Assembly: GCF_900111615.1 (NCBI RefSeq)
Contig: NZ_FOHU01000013.1
Span: forward strand, 1 to 64,000
DNA length: 64,000 nt
Source: Natronincola peptidivorans
Lineage (GTDB): Bacteria > Bacillota > Clostridia > Peptostreptococcales > Natronincolaceae
Direction of reading: 5' to 3'
In this document: positions 54,560 through 62,737 of the stretch, piece by piece
Numbering within the stretch: position 1 is the first letter of the stretch
Layout of the letters: every line of letters begins with the position of its first letter
The notes under the pieces: generated by a model
Databases searched by the model: none
Seen by the model: the letters and a program-made list of their open reading frames with translations, nothing else
What the model was told of the DNA's origin: nothing
Position numbers and translations under genes: made by a program

Positions 54560-55252
54560 TTATTCCTCCAATAATGCGATTGCCCGTATAGGGGAGCCAG
54601 AACCAGCACGGATCTTTAAAGGAAGACCAAAATACAAAAATCTTTTATTTACTAGTAAATGCAGGTTGCAAAGATTCTCTGTATTGGTGATGTCGTATTC
54701 ACCACAGACTAAATGACCAGAAAAGTCTAAATCCTCTGGGTGATCAATGGCAGGAGCATCTACACCAATGTTTACAATGCCTTTTTCTGCTAGCCATTTT
54801 GCTGCCTTATAGCTTAAACCACTATAGGTAGTTTGCCATTGGTCGGTACCAAAGTAACGGTCATAGTGACCTGTATACAGCAGAACAATATCTCCTTTTT
54901 CAATGGTAAGACCAGATTTAGCAAGGGCTGAATCCAAATCATCTATCTCTATGTATTGGGATGGAGAAACGTGTGATAAGTCGATACAAATTGCACTTCC
55001 CCAAAAATGATGCAGAGGCATTTCATCGATAGTAGCACCAGAGGGCTTATATTCCCAAACTGCATCACAGTGGGTACCACCATGCTCACTAATCAATAGA
55101 TTGCGGGCTGAAAAGCCTAAGGTTTTGCTGCCCGTAGCTTGCATATTTTCCTCGTGAGTCATGTTGGTCATAATGAAGGTAGGTTGATGCATTGGAAATA
55201 CAGACATTCCTTGAAAAATTTCCTGAGATAAATCAATTAATCGTAAAGCCAT
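54560..55252 (-). CDS. Cyclase-family metal hydrolase (candidate 4-imidazolonase)
   Basis: A 230-residue protein of the cyclase/kynurenine-formamidase family: metal motif HGGTHCD (His57, His61, Asp63), LLYTGHYDRYF, GVDAPAIDHPEDLDFSGH and a final GSGSPIRAIALLEE. Members hydrolyse amide or N-formyl bonds, sometimes opening rings. The gene is transcribed divergently from the formiminotransferase operon, from a shared 425-base region. In the clostridial purine pathway a hydrolase must open 4-imidazolone to formiminoglycine, and no other imidazolonase-like enzyme is seen in the window. I therefore propose this step, as inference only. The start is ATG 55252, with AAGGAGA upstream. Confidence 0.75.
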   Translation of the reverse strand: MALRLIDLSQEIFQGMSVFPMHQPTFIMTNMTHEENMQATGSKTLGFSARNLLISEHGGTHCDAVWEYKPSGATIDEMPLHHFWGSAICIDLSHVSPSQYIEIDDLDSALAKSGLTIEKGDIVLLYTGHYDRYFGTDQWQTTYSGLSYKAAKWLAEKGIVNIGVDAPAIDHPEDLDFSGHLVCGEYDITNTENLCNLHLLVNKRFLYFGLPLKIRAGSGSPIRAIALLEE

Positions 55253-55491
55253 GACCAGTCTCCTTTCTTCACCTAAATCATGAAATGGGATAAGGGTTTT
55301 CAATATTAGAAAAGACTAAGGATGATGATTTCATTATACATTCTTTTACAGAAAATTCCTACTGAATATATATTTATATAATTATTATGGGGTCAAAGAC
55401 AAAAAATACAGAGGGAGGAGGAATCTGTATTTTAAAAGGACCTAGCGATATTGCTATAAAATTTTTGAATAAAAACACGTAAAATTTATGC

Positions 55492-55557
55492 ATATCTTAC
55501 AAAAATGATGCGAATATTGCTAATGAAATTGCTGAACTTTTGTATATATCTTACAAA
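55492..55557 (+). promoter_or_regulatory. Two direct repeats in the divergent promoter region
   Basis: ATATCTTACAAA occurs at 55492-55503 and again at 55546-55557, 54 bases apart, about five helical turns. They lie between the divergent cyclase and formiminotransferase genes and are candidates for PucR binding. The other bases of the gap 55253-55677 show no clear -35/-10 pair. Confidence 0.4.
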
Positions 55558-55677
55558 GGGGATTTACTACTTTTATGGAATTTTCTAGTAAAGTGTCAGA
55601 ATAGAATGAAAATGAGATGAATATAAATCATGTTCAAAAACAAGCAAGATAATATTTTCTAAAGAGGAGGCTTCGTT

Positions 55678-56586
55678 ATGACGGCTGAAAAAAAGTACAT
55701 TTTGGCAGTACCTAATTTTAGTGAAGGCAGAAGAAAAGAAGTTATTGAATCAATCGTAGAGCCATTAAGAAGTGTTGAGGGAGTCACCCTGATAAGCTAT
55801 GAGCCTGAGTACGACTTCAATAGAACAGTTGTAACCCTTATTGGAGAACCAGAGGCTTTAAAGGAAGCTTTATTGATGATGGCTGGTAAAAGCTATCAGC
55901 TGATTGATATGGAAAAGCAGCAGGGAACCCATCCCAGAATAGGGGCGCAGGATACCATACCTTTATTTCCCTTCAAAAATATTTCTTTAGAAGAATGTAA
56001 AGCCTTGGCAGAAGAAATTGGGGAAGAAGTATTTAAACGATATGAAGTACCTGTTTATTTTGCAGGTGCTAATGCCAGAACCGAAGAAAAAAAGTCTATT
56101 TCCTTTATTCGTCAAGGGCAATATGAAGGATTGAAGCAGGTTGTTCATCAGGAGGAAAGAAAGCCTGATATAGGACCAGCTGCCTTGCATCCAACAGCAG
56201 GGGCAACGATCATCAGTGCTGATTATGAAGGACTAACAGCTTATAATGTTTTTTTAGCAACTGAGGATATAACTATAGCAAAAGCCATTGCTAAAGGGGT
56301 TAGAGGACCAAGTGGCGGCTTTAGCACTGTTAGGGCTGTAGGAATCAAGTTTCCAGAAAGGTCAGGGGTAGTTGTTTCAATGAATATGTTTGATTGTGGT
56401 GCTACACCTCTATATAGGACCTTCAATTTTGTGAAGCAAGAGGCGGCAAGATATGGCGTGGCGGTTACAGGCTCGGAAATTGTAGGCCCAGTGAAACTAG
56501 ATTATTTGTTGAATTCACTAGAATACTATTTAGGTTTAGAAAACTTTAGAAAAGATCAAATACTAGAAAGCCATTTAATGAAATAA
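55678..56586 (+). CDS. Formiminotransferase (glutamate/glycine formimidoyltransferase type)
   Basis: A 302-residue formiminotransferase domain protein without the cyclodeaminase half. Landmarks are AVPNFSEGRRKEVIESI at the start, GTHPRIGAQDTIPLFPF with the likely catalytic His85, and a C-terminal FTCD sub-domain (GVRGPSGGFSTVRAVGIKF). It transfers a formimino group to tetrahydrofolate. In histidine breakdown the donor is formiminoglutamate; here the surrounding genes suggest formiminoglycine, the last intermediate of xanthine fermentation, giving glycine. AGAGGAGG precedes the ATG. It opens a tight forward operon with the amidohydrolase 40 bases later. The donor preference cannot be read from the sequence. 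Confidence 0.85.
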   Translation: MTAEKKYILAVPNFSEGRRKEVIESIVEPLRSVEGVTLISYEPEYDFNRTVVTLIGEPEALKEALLMMAGKSYQLIDMEKQQGTHPRIGAQDTIPLFPFKNISLEECKALAEEIGEEVFKRYEVPVYFAGANARTEEKKSISFIRQGQYEGLKQVVHQEERKPDIGPAALHPTAGATIISADYEGLTAYNVFLATEDITIAKAIAKGVRGPSGGFSTVRAVGIKFPERSGVVVSMNMFDCGATPLYRTFNFVKQEAARYGVAVTGSEIVGPVKLDYLLNSLEYYLGLENFRKDQILESHLMK

Positions 56587-56626
56587 GAATAGCTCTACTA
56601 TAAAAGATATTAAAGGGGGATTTTTA

Positions 56627-58042
56627 ATGAAATATGATGTAGTGGTAAAAAATGCAAGAATTCCACAGGGGGACGATACCATGTTAACCCATATTCTTGT
56701 AAAGGATGAAAAAATAGCAGGCTTCTTAACAGATTTAGAAGGGATTCAGTATGAAAAAGTAATTGATGCGGAGGGTCATTTAACAATTCCAGGGTGTTTT
56801 GATTCCCACACACACTTTATGGACCCGGGCTTTACTCATAGGGAAAATTTCTTAACAGGGACCTCTTCAGCTGCTGCAGGTGGATTAACTACAATTATGG
56901 ATATGCCTTGTTGCTCTAAACCTTCTGTAAGAGGGGTAGAAGAATTAGAGTCAAAGCTAAACGCTATTAAGGATAAAGCTATCATTGACTATGCAATGTG
57001 GGGTGGGGTAACAGGCGAAGACATAAGAGCAGGTAAAAAAGAAATCATTAAAGAGCAAGCTGATTATGGGGTATGTGCCTATAAGGTTTATATGACGCCA
57101 TCAGTACCAACCTATGAAAGAGTGACAGATCCTGAAATGCTGGAGGCCTTTAGATGGGTTGCAGAAACTGGATTACCAGTAGGGATCCACGCTGAGAATT
57201 ACGCTATGTGTGACTACTATGTAAATCAGTTTCAAAAAGAAGGTAGAATGGATGGACCAGCTTGGGCGGAAGCAAGACTAGAGCTAGCGGAAAAAGCTGC
57301 TATTCAACTGGGAATAAGCTTCGCTGAAGAAACTGGTGCAAGACTACATATTGTTCATATGAGTACAGGAATTGGAGCAAAGCTAGTGGGAGAAGCAAAA
57401 AAGAAAGGTTTAGATGTAACCTCTGAAACCTGTCCTCACTATCTAATGCTAAACTATCAGGATGCTATGACAGAGCATCAGCAGTACGCTAAAATAGCTC
57501 CTCCCCTTAGGACAAAGAAAGATAATGTGGAGCTTTGGGAGGGCCTACAAAATGGTAGTGTAGATTTTATGGGTACTGATCATGCACCTTATGAGATTGC
57601 AACAGAAAAAGAGGCGGAGGGAGTAAACATTTGGACAGCTTTCCCAGGGATTCCAGGGGTAGAGACATTGGTGCCTATTATCGTCAGTGAGGGCTATAAC
57701 AAGGGCAGATTAACCCTAAGCAAAATGGTAGAGGTACTCAGCACCAATGCGGCGAAGCAGTATGGACTATATCCTAAAAAAGGTGCAATGCATATAGGAT
57801 CTGATGCAGATTTTACCATTATTGATCTTGAGAAGGAATGGACAATTGATCAAAAGAAAACCTACTCTATGGCTAAATACAACCCATTACATGGGATTAA
57901 GCTTAAAGGCAAACCTGTAAAAACAGTTGTTAGAGGAACCCTAGTTTATGATGATGAAATTGGCATTGTTGGAAAAGAAGGCTTCGGTCAATTCGTCAGA
58001 AGACAAAACATTCAAAAATTAGATAGAGTGATTAAATATTAG
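56627..58042 (+). CDS. Dihydropyrimidinase/allantoinase-like cyclic amidohydrolase (candidate xanthine amidohydrolase)
   Basis: A 471-residue amidohydrolase of the dihydropyrimidinase branch: HTH metal motif (His61, His63 in DSHTHFMDPG), Lys in CAYKVYMTPS (about residue 152, probably carboxylated), HAENYA, HIVHMST and TDHAPYE near 320. Such enzymes open cyclic ureides such as hydantoin, dihydrouracil and allantoin. In the purine pathway the equivalent first step opens the six-membered ring of xanthine to give 4-ureido-5-imidazolecarboxylate, and this is the best candidate for it. AAGGGGGATT precedes the ATG. It is 40 bases downstream of the formiminotransferase and 12 bases before the next gene. 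Hydantoinase or allantoinase activity remains an alternative. Confidence 0.8.
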   Translation: MKYDVVVKNARIPQGDDTMLTHILVKDEKIAGFLTDLEGIQYEKVIDAEGHLTIPGCFDSHTHFMDPGFTHRENFLTGTSSAAAGGLTTIMDMPCCSKPSVRGVEELESKLNAIKDKAIIDYAMWGGVTGEDIRAGKKEIIKEQADYGVCAYKVYMTPSVPTYERVTDPEMLEAFRWVAETGLPVGIHAENYAMCDYYVNQFQKEGRMDGPAWAEARLELAEKAAIQLGISFAEETGARLHIVHMSTGIGAKLVGEAKKKGLDVTSETCPHYLMLNYQDAMTEHQQYAKIAPPLRTKKDNVELWEGLQNGSVDFMGTDHAPYEIATEKEAEGVNIWTAFPGIPGVETLVPIIVSEGYNKGRLTLSKMVEVLSTNAAKQYGLYPKKGAMHIGSDADFTIIDLEKEWTIDQKKTYSMAKYNPLHGIKLKGKPVKTVVRGTLVYDDEIGIVGKEGFGQFVRRQNIQKLDRVIKY

Positions 58043-58054
58043 GGAGGGAATTTC

Positions 58055-58657
58055 ATGCCTAGACATGCCATACTTGTAATAGATATGTTAAATGATTTTG
58101 TAGGTGAAAAGGCGCCTTTACGATGCCCTGGTGGGGAAACCATCATACCTGATTTACAAAGACTCTTTAAATGGGTCAGAAATCGTAAAGGTGATGATGT
58201 TCACTTAGTTCATATTCAAGAGGCCCATAGAAAGCATGATGCTGATTTCCGTGTAAGACCAGTACATGCAGTGAAGGGGACCTGGGGTTCAGATTTTATT
58301 CCGGCTCTTTATCCAGAGGGAGATGAATATATCGTACCCAAAAGAAGACACAGTGGCTTTGCCCACACAGATCTTGATTTATATCTAAGAGAGGAAGCTA
58401 TAGATACTGTTGTAGTAACAGGGGTATGGACCAATGTCTGTGTAAGAAGTACAGCAACAGATGCATTGGCACATGCCTATAAAGTAATTACTTTGAGTGA
58501 TGGTTGTGCCTCAAAGACTGAAGAAATGCACCAATATGGCTTGAATGATTTAAGCATCTTTACAAAAGTAATGACAATAGATGAATACATAGAGGCTTGG
58601 GAAAAAGGTGAAGATCCATGGGTTGGTGGAGGAGATACAGAAAACAGGGTAAAATAG
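58055..58657 (+). CDS. Isochorismatase-like cysteine hydrolase (candidate ureido-imidazole carbamoyl hydrolase)
   Basis: A 200-residue isochorismatase-fold hydrolase with a full Asp-Lys-Cys triad: Asp10 (VIDMLNDF), Lys96 (IVPKRRHSGF) and Cys129 (GVWTNVCVRSTATDA). Family members RutB and N-carbamoylsarcosine amidase remove carbamoyl groups from N-carbamoyl compounds, releasing CO2 and ammonia. Position after the cyclic amidohydrolase fits the second step of xanthine degradation: 4-ureido-5-imidazolecarboxylate to 4-amino-5-imidazolecarboxylate. AGGGAGGG precedes the ATG. It is followed by UbiX and UbiD. Confidence 0.82.
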   Translation: MPRHAILVIDMLNDFVGEKAPLRCPGGETIIPDLQRLFKWVRNRKGDDVHLVHIQEAHRKHDADFRVRPVHAVKGTWGSDFIPALYPEGDEYIVPKRRHSGFAHTDLDLYLREEAIDTVVVTGVWTNVCVRSTATDALAHAYKVITLSDGCASKTEEMHQYGLNDLSIFTKVMTIDEYIEAWEKGEDPWVGGGDTENRVK

Positions 58658-58684
58658 AAAACCCATAGGAAGGTGGTGTATGCT

Positions 58685-59239
58685 ATGAAAATCGTTGTAG
58701 GCATCACAGGAGGTAGCTGCGCTATCTATGCTGTAGGACTATTGAAAGTATTACAAACCTTAGAAATAGAGACCCATTTAGTTGTATCTACCATGGGAGA
58801 ATACGTTGTTAAGCATGAATGCGGTATGGGATTAGAAGAGCTGAAGGAACTGGCTTCCGTTCACCATGATAACAAGAATCTTGCGGCGTCCATTTCCAGT
58901 GGTTCCTTTAAAACGGATGGGATGATTATAATTCCATGTTCTATGAGGACTTTAGCGGCGGTAGCTCATGGCATTTCAGATAATCTCTTAACTAGAGCCG
59001 CTGATGTAACCATTAAAGAAGGAAGAAAGCTGGTGATTGTTCCAAGGGAAACACCTTTAAGTGTAATACACCTAGAAAATATGATGAAGCTGGCAAAGCT
59101 AGGAGTAAGAATTTTACCAGCTGCCCCTGGTTTTTATCACCATCCTGAGACCATTGAGGATATCGTAAGTATTATGGTGGGTAGGACATTAGATCAAATG
59201 GAGATAGAGCATGGCCTATTTAAAAGGTGGGGGGAATAG
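58685..59239 (+). CDS. UbiX-family flavin prenyltransferase
   Basis: A 184-residue UbiX/PAD1 protein: GITGGSCAIYAV at the start (FMN-binding loop), a Ser/Thr-rich phosphate loop, and the diagnostic CSMRTLAAVAHGISDNLLTR with VIVPRETPLSVIHLENM. It attaches dimethylallyl to FMN to make prenylated FMN for the adjacent UbiD decarboxylase. The Gly-Gly-Ser-Cys in the first loop is a small departure from the usual GASG. I chose ATG 58685; an upstream GTG overlaps the ribosome site. The UbiD gene begins 31 bases after its stop. Confidence 0.9.
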   Translation: MKIVVGITGGSCAIYAVGLLKVLQTLEIETHLVVSTMGEYVVKHECGMGLEELKELASVHHDNKNLAASISSGSFKTDGMIIIPCSMRTLAAVAHGISDNLLTRAADVTIKEGRKLVIVPRETPLSVIHLENMMKLAKLGVRILPAAPGFYHHPETIEDIVSIMVGRTLDQMEIEHGLFKRWGE

Positions 59240-59270
59240 ACAAAACATATGGGAGGAGGGTCAGAAAAGA

Positions 59271-60650
59271 ATGGAAACTCAAATGCTTAGGGCTGCTATT
59301 GATGAATTGAATAAAAAGGGTTATCTACAGGTATGTGATGTAGAGGTAGAGCCTAAATTTGAGCTAGGGGCAGTGTTAAAATATTTTAAAAATGAAGTTC
59401 CTATATTATTTAATAAGATAAAGGGAAGCAAAATGTCGGTAGCAGGGGCCCTATTTGGAAACCGCGAAATCTACTATGAGATGCTTGGAATGAAACATGA
59501 GGAAAGAATTTTCAGGATGATGGATGCTATTGCAAATCCAAAAGCTACAAAGCTTTTAACAAAGGGACCAGTGATGGAAAATATTATCACTAGAAATATT
59601 GATATACCAAGAATGTTTCCTATTCCCACCTTCCATGAAAAGGACTCCTCCAGCTTTATTACTTCAGGAATTGTGGTTTTAAAAGACCCTGAGACGGGTA
59701 AAAGACATATATCTGTTCGAAGATTACAGGTCAATGGTGGCAACGAAGTAAGCATTTTGGTTGCCTCATCTTTAGCCAATAAACAGTTTTTTCAAATGGA
59801 GGAGCAAAATAAACCGTTAGAGGTAGCCATAATTTTAGGCTATGATTATAGTCTATTACTAGCTTCTCAGATTAGCAGTGAAGTCTATGGTGCAGATAAG
59901 TATGAAGTGGACAGTGCTCTGAGGGGAGAGGCTTTGGAGCTTGTAAAATGCCATAGTGTTGATTTAGAAGTGCCTGCCTATGGCGAGATTGTGTTAGAAG
60001 GCATTATGCCTCCAAATCGTAGAAAAGAAGAGGGTCCTTTTGGAGAATTAATGGGTTATTATGGAGGAGCAGCACCTCATCCAGTAGTAGAAGTTAAAAC
60101 GGTTATGCATAGAAACAATCCTATTTTTCAAACGGCATTTCCCTGTAGAGAAGAGCATCTATCCAATGGATTGATTCGAGAAATTGAGCTTTATACAGCA
60201 GTAAAAAATTTAGCAGATGTACAGGATGTAAATGTAACAGTATCAGGAGGATGTAGATTACATGCATTTGTCTCAATTTGCAAAAAACAAGAAGGTGCTG
60301 GCAAAAGCGCCATTTTAGGCGCCTTAGCCAGCAGTAAAGATATAAAGCATGTGGTTGTGGTGGATGACGATGTTGATATCTTTGATCCAGATGATATAGA
60401 GTGGGCCATTGCAACAAGGATGCAGGCTTCTAAGGATCTTACCATTATATCTGGTGCCTTGGGATCGGGATTAGAGCCCTCCCATAGCTTGAAAGGAGTA
60501 ACAGACAAAGTAGGAATAGATGCAACAAAACCCATTGGAGAATTAGGGAAAAGCTTTGAAAGAGCTGTAATTCCCGGCTATGAGGATATAGATATTTCAA
60601 AATATTTTCCCCAATACAAAAACATACAGAAGGATGGTAATGCCATATGA
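59271..60650 (+). CDS. UbiD-family decarboxylase (candidate 4-amino-5-imidazolecarboxylate decarboxylase)
   Basis: A 459-residue UbiD-type decarboxylase dependent on prenylated FMN. The active-site region EGPFGELMGYYGG lies near residue 265, with the catalytic Glu; a metal/FMN patch and ISGGC-like stretch (VTVSGGCRLHAFVSI) are also typical. UbiD enzymes remove or add CO2 on aromatic and heteroaromatic acids. Together with UbiX it suits decarboxylation of 4-amino-5-imidazolecarboxylate to 4-aminoimidazole in the purine pathway. I chose ATG 59271 with GGGAGGAGGG ten bases upstream. The stop overlaps the BMC shell-protein start (ATGA), so enzyme and shell are translated together. Confidence 0.88.
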   Translation: METQMLRAAIDELNKKGYLQVCDVEVEPKFELGAVLKYFKNEVPILFNKIKGSKMSVAGALFGNREIYYEMLGMKHEERIFRMMDAIANPKATKLLTKGPVMENIITRNIDIPRMFPIPTFHEKDSSSFITSGIVVLKDPETGKRHISVRRLQVNGGNEVSILVASSLANKQFFQMEEQNKPLEVAIILGYDYSLLLASQISSEVYGADKYEVDSALRGEALELVKCHSVDLEVPAYGEIVLEGIMPPNRRKEEGPFGELMGYYGGAAPHPVVEVKTVMHRNNPIFQTAFPCREEHLSNGLIREIELYTAVKNLADVQDVNVTVSGGCRLHAFVSICKKQEGAGKSAILGALASSKDIKHVVVVDDDVDIFDPDDIEWAIATRMQASKDLTIISGALGSGLEPSHSLKGVTDKVGIDATKPIGELGKSFERAVIPGYEDIDISKYFPQYKNIQKDGNAI

Positions 60651-60913
60651 AGGAAGCCATAGGAATGGTAGAAACAAGAAGCTTAATTGCAGCAATACAA
60701 GCGGCTGATACAATGGTAAAATCAGCTGATGTAAAGATTATTGATTTCAACTATGTAGGCTCGGGCATTGTAGCTGTAATTGTGGGTGGAGAAGTGGCAG
60801 CAGTGAAGGCAGCTGTAGAGAATGCAGTAGAGGTTGTTGAATCTATAGCAGAAATTATTTCTACAAATGTAATTGCAAGACCCCATGATGAGGTGGATGA
60901 GCTGTTAAATTAA
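60647..60913 (+). CDS. BMC-H shell protein 1
   Basis: An 88-residue bacterial microcompartment hexamer protein (BMC domain): EAIGMVETRSLIAAIQAADTMVKSADVK, then GGEVAAVKAAVENAVE and the usual end VIARPHDEV. It should assemble into flat hexagonal facets with a central pore (residues in NYVGSGIV near 38-45). The start overlaps the UbiD stop by four bases, strong evidence that the shell belongs to this metabolic operon. It is the first of three BMC-H paralogues in the locus. Confidence 0.95.
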   Translation: MKEAIGMVETRSLIAAIQAADTMVKSADVKIIDFNYVGSGIVAVIVGGEVAAVKAAVENAVEVVESIAEIISTNVIARPHDEVDELLN

Positions 60914-60942
60914 GATAGCATAGTAAAGTGGGGGTGATAGTT

Positions 60943-61185
60943 TTGGCAAATCCGTTAACAAAGGTTATTATGAATAATATTGCTAGTAAATCTTTGGAGA
61001 AACAGAAAAGTACAGAGAAAACTAATGTTGATTTACAGCAAAAAGAAGAAGAATTGCTAATTAGTCTAATTTATAAAGACAAAAAAATTGAGAATCAAAG
61101 GGATAAGGGTATCTCAATAAAAAATCAAAAAAAGCTTCCGGTGATGTCATTATCAGAGCTTGCGGCTAAAACCAGTAAACTCTAA
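60943..61185 (+). CDS. Small unknown protein inside the BMC operon
   Basis: An 80-residue soluble protein I do not recognise. The N-terminus (LTKVIMNNIASKSLEKQKS) has an amphipathic helix pattern, followed by a Lys/Glu-rich charged middle and a C-terminal SLSELAAKTSKL tail. The start is TTG 60943 after GGGGGTGAT. It sits between two BMC-H genes, so it may be an assembly, cargo-adaptor or scaffold protein. It has no enzyme motif or signal peptide. Encapsulation peptides are short amphipathic helices of about 17 residues, and the N-terminal helix would fit that size, but this is a guess. Confidence 0.55.
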   Translation: MANPLTKVIMNNIASKSLEKQKSTEKTNVDLQQKEEELLISLIYKDKKIENQRDKGISIKNQKKLPVMSLSELAAKTSKL

Positions 61186-61263
61186 TGGGAAGATCTAGAA
61201 GAGATTAACGGGATAGAGTGAAAGAATTCTTGGAAATCAAAGAAGGAGAAACGGGGTGTTTTC

Positions 61264-61641
61264 ATGAGGGCAGCATTGGGATTAGTTGAAGCCATAGGAT
61301 TGACGACGGCCATCACAGCTTTAGATGCAGCAGGTAAAGCAGCAGATGTTAAATTAGTAGGATATGAAAAAGTAATAGGTGCAGGAAAAGCTGTAAGTGT
61401 AACAGTTCATATTGCAGGAGAAGTTGCGGCTGTTAAGGCCAGTGTGGAGGCAGCAGTAGCTGCAGCCAGTAAGGTAGGAACTGTACTGTCCCACCATGTT
61501 ATTCCTAGACCGCATGAGGAGGTTGACTTAATAATACAGGCATTTGAAAAAAAAGCAAAGAAAAAAATAGTTAAAGAACAGCCTAAGGAATCTAAAACAA
61601 AACAAAATAAACAGAGTAAAAACAAAAAAAAGGAGGAATAA
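61264..61641 (+). CDS. BMC-H shell protein 2 with Lys-rich tail
   Basis: A 125-residue BMC-H protein. The BMC fold covers about residues 1-88 ([61 protein letters not shown]). About 35 extra residues follow, rich in Lys and Gln/Asn (KKAKKKIVKEQPKESK...). The tail is absent from the other two BMC-H copies here. It could reach the lumen or outer face and bind cargo, nucleic acid or another shell part. The next BMC-H begins one base after the stop. Confidence 0.92.
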   Translation: MRAALGLVEAIGLTTAITALDAAGKAADVKLVGYEKVIGAGKAVSVTVHIAGEVAAVKASVEAAVAAASKVGTVLSHHVIPRPHEEVDLIIQAFEKKAKKKIVKEQPKESKTKQNKQSKNKKKEE

Positions 61642-61920
61642 ATGATGAGTCAAGCACTAGGTATGATAGAAACGAAAGGATTAGTAGGGGCAGTAGAAGC
61701 AGCTGATGCTATGGTTAAGGCAGCAAATGTGAACTTAGTTGGATATGAAAAGATAGGCTTTGGCCTTGTAACTGTAATGGTAAGGGGAGATGTAGGGGCA
61801 GTAAAGGCTGCAACAGACGCTGGTGCAGAAGCTGCTAGAGCTGTTGGAGAGCTTCACTCTGTTCATGTTATACCAAGACCTCATGCAGAAGTGGAGAGAG
61901 TGTTGCTTAAAGGAGAATAG
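61642..61920 (+). CDS. BMC-H shell protein 3
   Basis: A 92-residue canonical BMC-H protein ([69 protein letters not shown]). It starts directly after the previous BMC-H gene; the ribosome site AGGAGG lies in that gene's end. ATG 61642 or 61645 is possible. The three hexamer paralogues probably differ in pore character, as in other microcompartments. Confidence 0.95.
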   Translation: MMSQALGMIETKGLVGAVEAADAMVKAANVNLVGYEKIGFGLVTVMVRGDVGAVKAATDAGAEAARAVGELHSVHVIPRPHAEVERVLLKGE

Positions 61921-61967
61921 TCATAGTTAATGGAAGGCTTCCTACTCTATGATTGAGGGGGAAAAGG

Positions 61968-62711
61968 ATGAATAGATATAATCAAACCAAAAAAATTATG
62001 GAGCATCTTATATTAAAGAATAATAATAGCTTTTCTAAGGAGAAAAAAGAACATTTGATGATTGTCTTTACAGGCACAGTTACTGATCAAGAAAAGTACT
62101 TAAAGCAATTAGAAGGTCTTAAAAACCAAGGCTATAGCTTTGATTTTACAATCTCTAGCAATGGAGAGAAACTATTAAACATTGACGAGTTATGCAAGCT
62201 GTTGCAACCAAGAAAAGTATATAGAGAAAGTAGTTCATCTATAGAAGTCAATTCTATGGAGGGAATTGAAGGGATTTTGGTGCCTTTGGCAACACAAAAC
62301 ACAGCCATAAAGCTTTCTTTGGGGATTCAAGACCAGCTGATTCCAAAGCTATTATGGGAGGCTTTGTGGATGGGGAAACCCATATGGATGAATTATAAGA
62401 GTTTATCAGAGTATAAAGGAACCACTACCTCCAATCCTTACATCCAGGAAAAGATAAAGCTTGTATTACTAGAGCTGGAGAAGATGGGGGTTAAATCACT
62501 GGAGTGTTTTGATGATATTAGAAAATCTCCACTTGATAATTTTGATGTAAAGAATGAGAAAGCCAGTACTGGGCATAGGGTCATTACAGAAAGAGATGTG
62601 TTAGCATTTGACAGCTCTAATCTGAATATGATGGTTCCCTCTGATGCAATAATTACCCCATTAGCAAAGGATACTGCAAAAGCAAGGGGAATAAAAATCA
62701 TAAAAGGTTAG
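61968..62711 (+). CDS. BMC-associated flavoprotein-like protein
   Basis: A 247-residue protein with a Rossmann-like N-terminal part (HLMIVFTGTVTDQEKYLKQL, then a second beta-alpha unit, DQLIPKLLWEALWMGKPIWMNY). The C-terminal tail (VITERDVLAFDSSNLNMMVP then SDAIITPLAKDTAKARGIKI) recalls tails I remember in microcompartment operon proteins. I associate the whole with the flavoprotein-like component of BMC loci, but that is memory and not a search. It has no encapsulation peptide. ATG 61968 follows AGGGGGA. It lies between the last BMC-H and the BMC-P gene, so it belongs to the locus. Confidence 0.55.
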   Translation: MNRYNQTKKIMEHLILKNNNSFSKEKKEHLMIVFTGTVTDQEKYLKQLEGLKNQGYSFDFTISSNGEKLLNIDELCKLLQPRKVYRESSSSIEVNSMEGIEGILVPLATQNTAIKLSLGIQDQLIPKLLWEALWMGKPIWMNYKSLSEYKGTTTSNPYIQEKIKLVLLELEKMGVKSLECFDDIRKSPLDNFDVKNEKASTGHRVITERDVLAFDSSNLNMMVPSDAIITPLAKDTAKARGIKIIKG

Positions 62712-62737
62712 GAATTCCCTTAAAAGGAGATGGTAAA

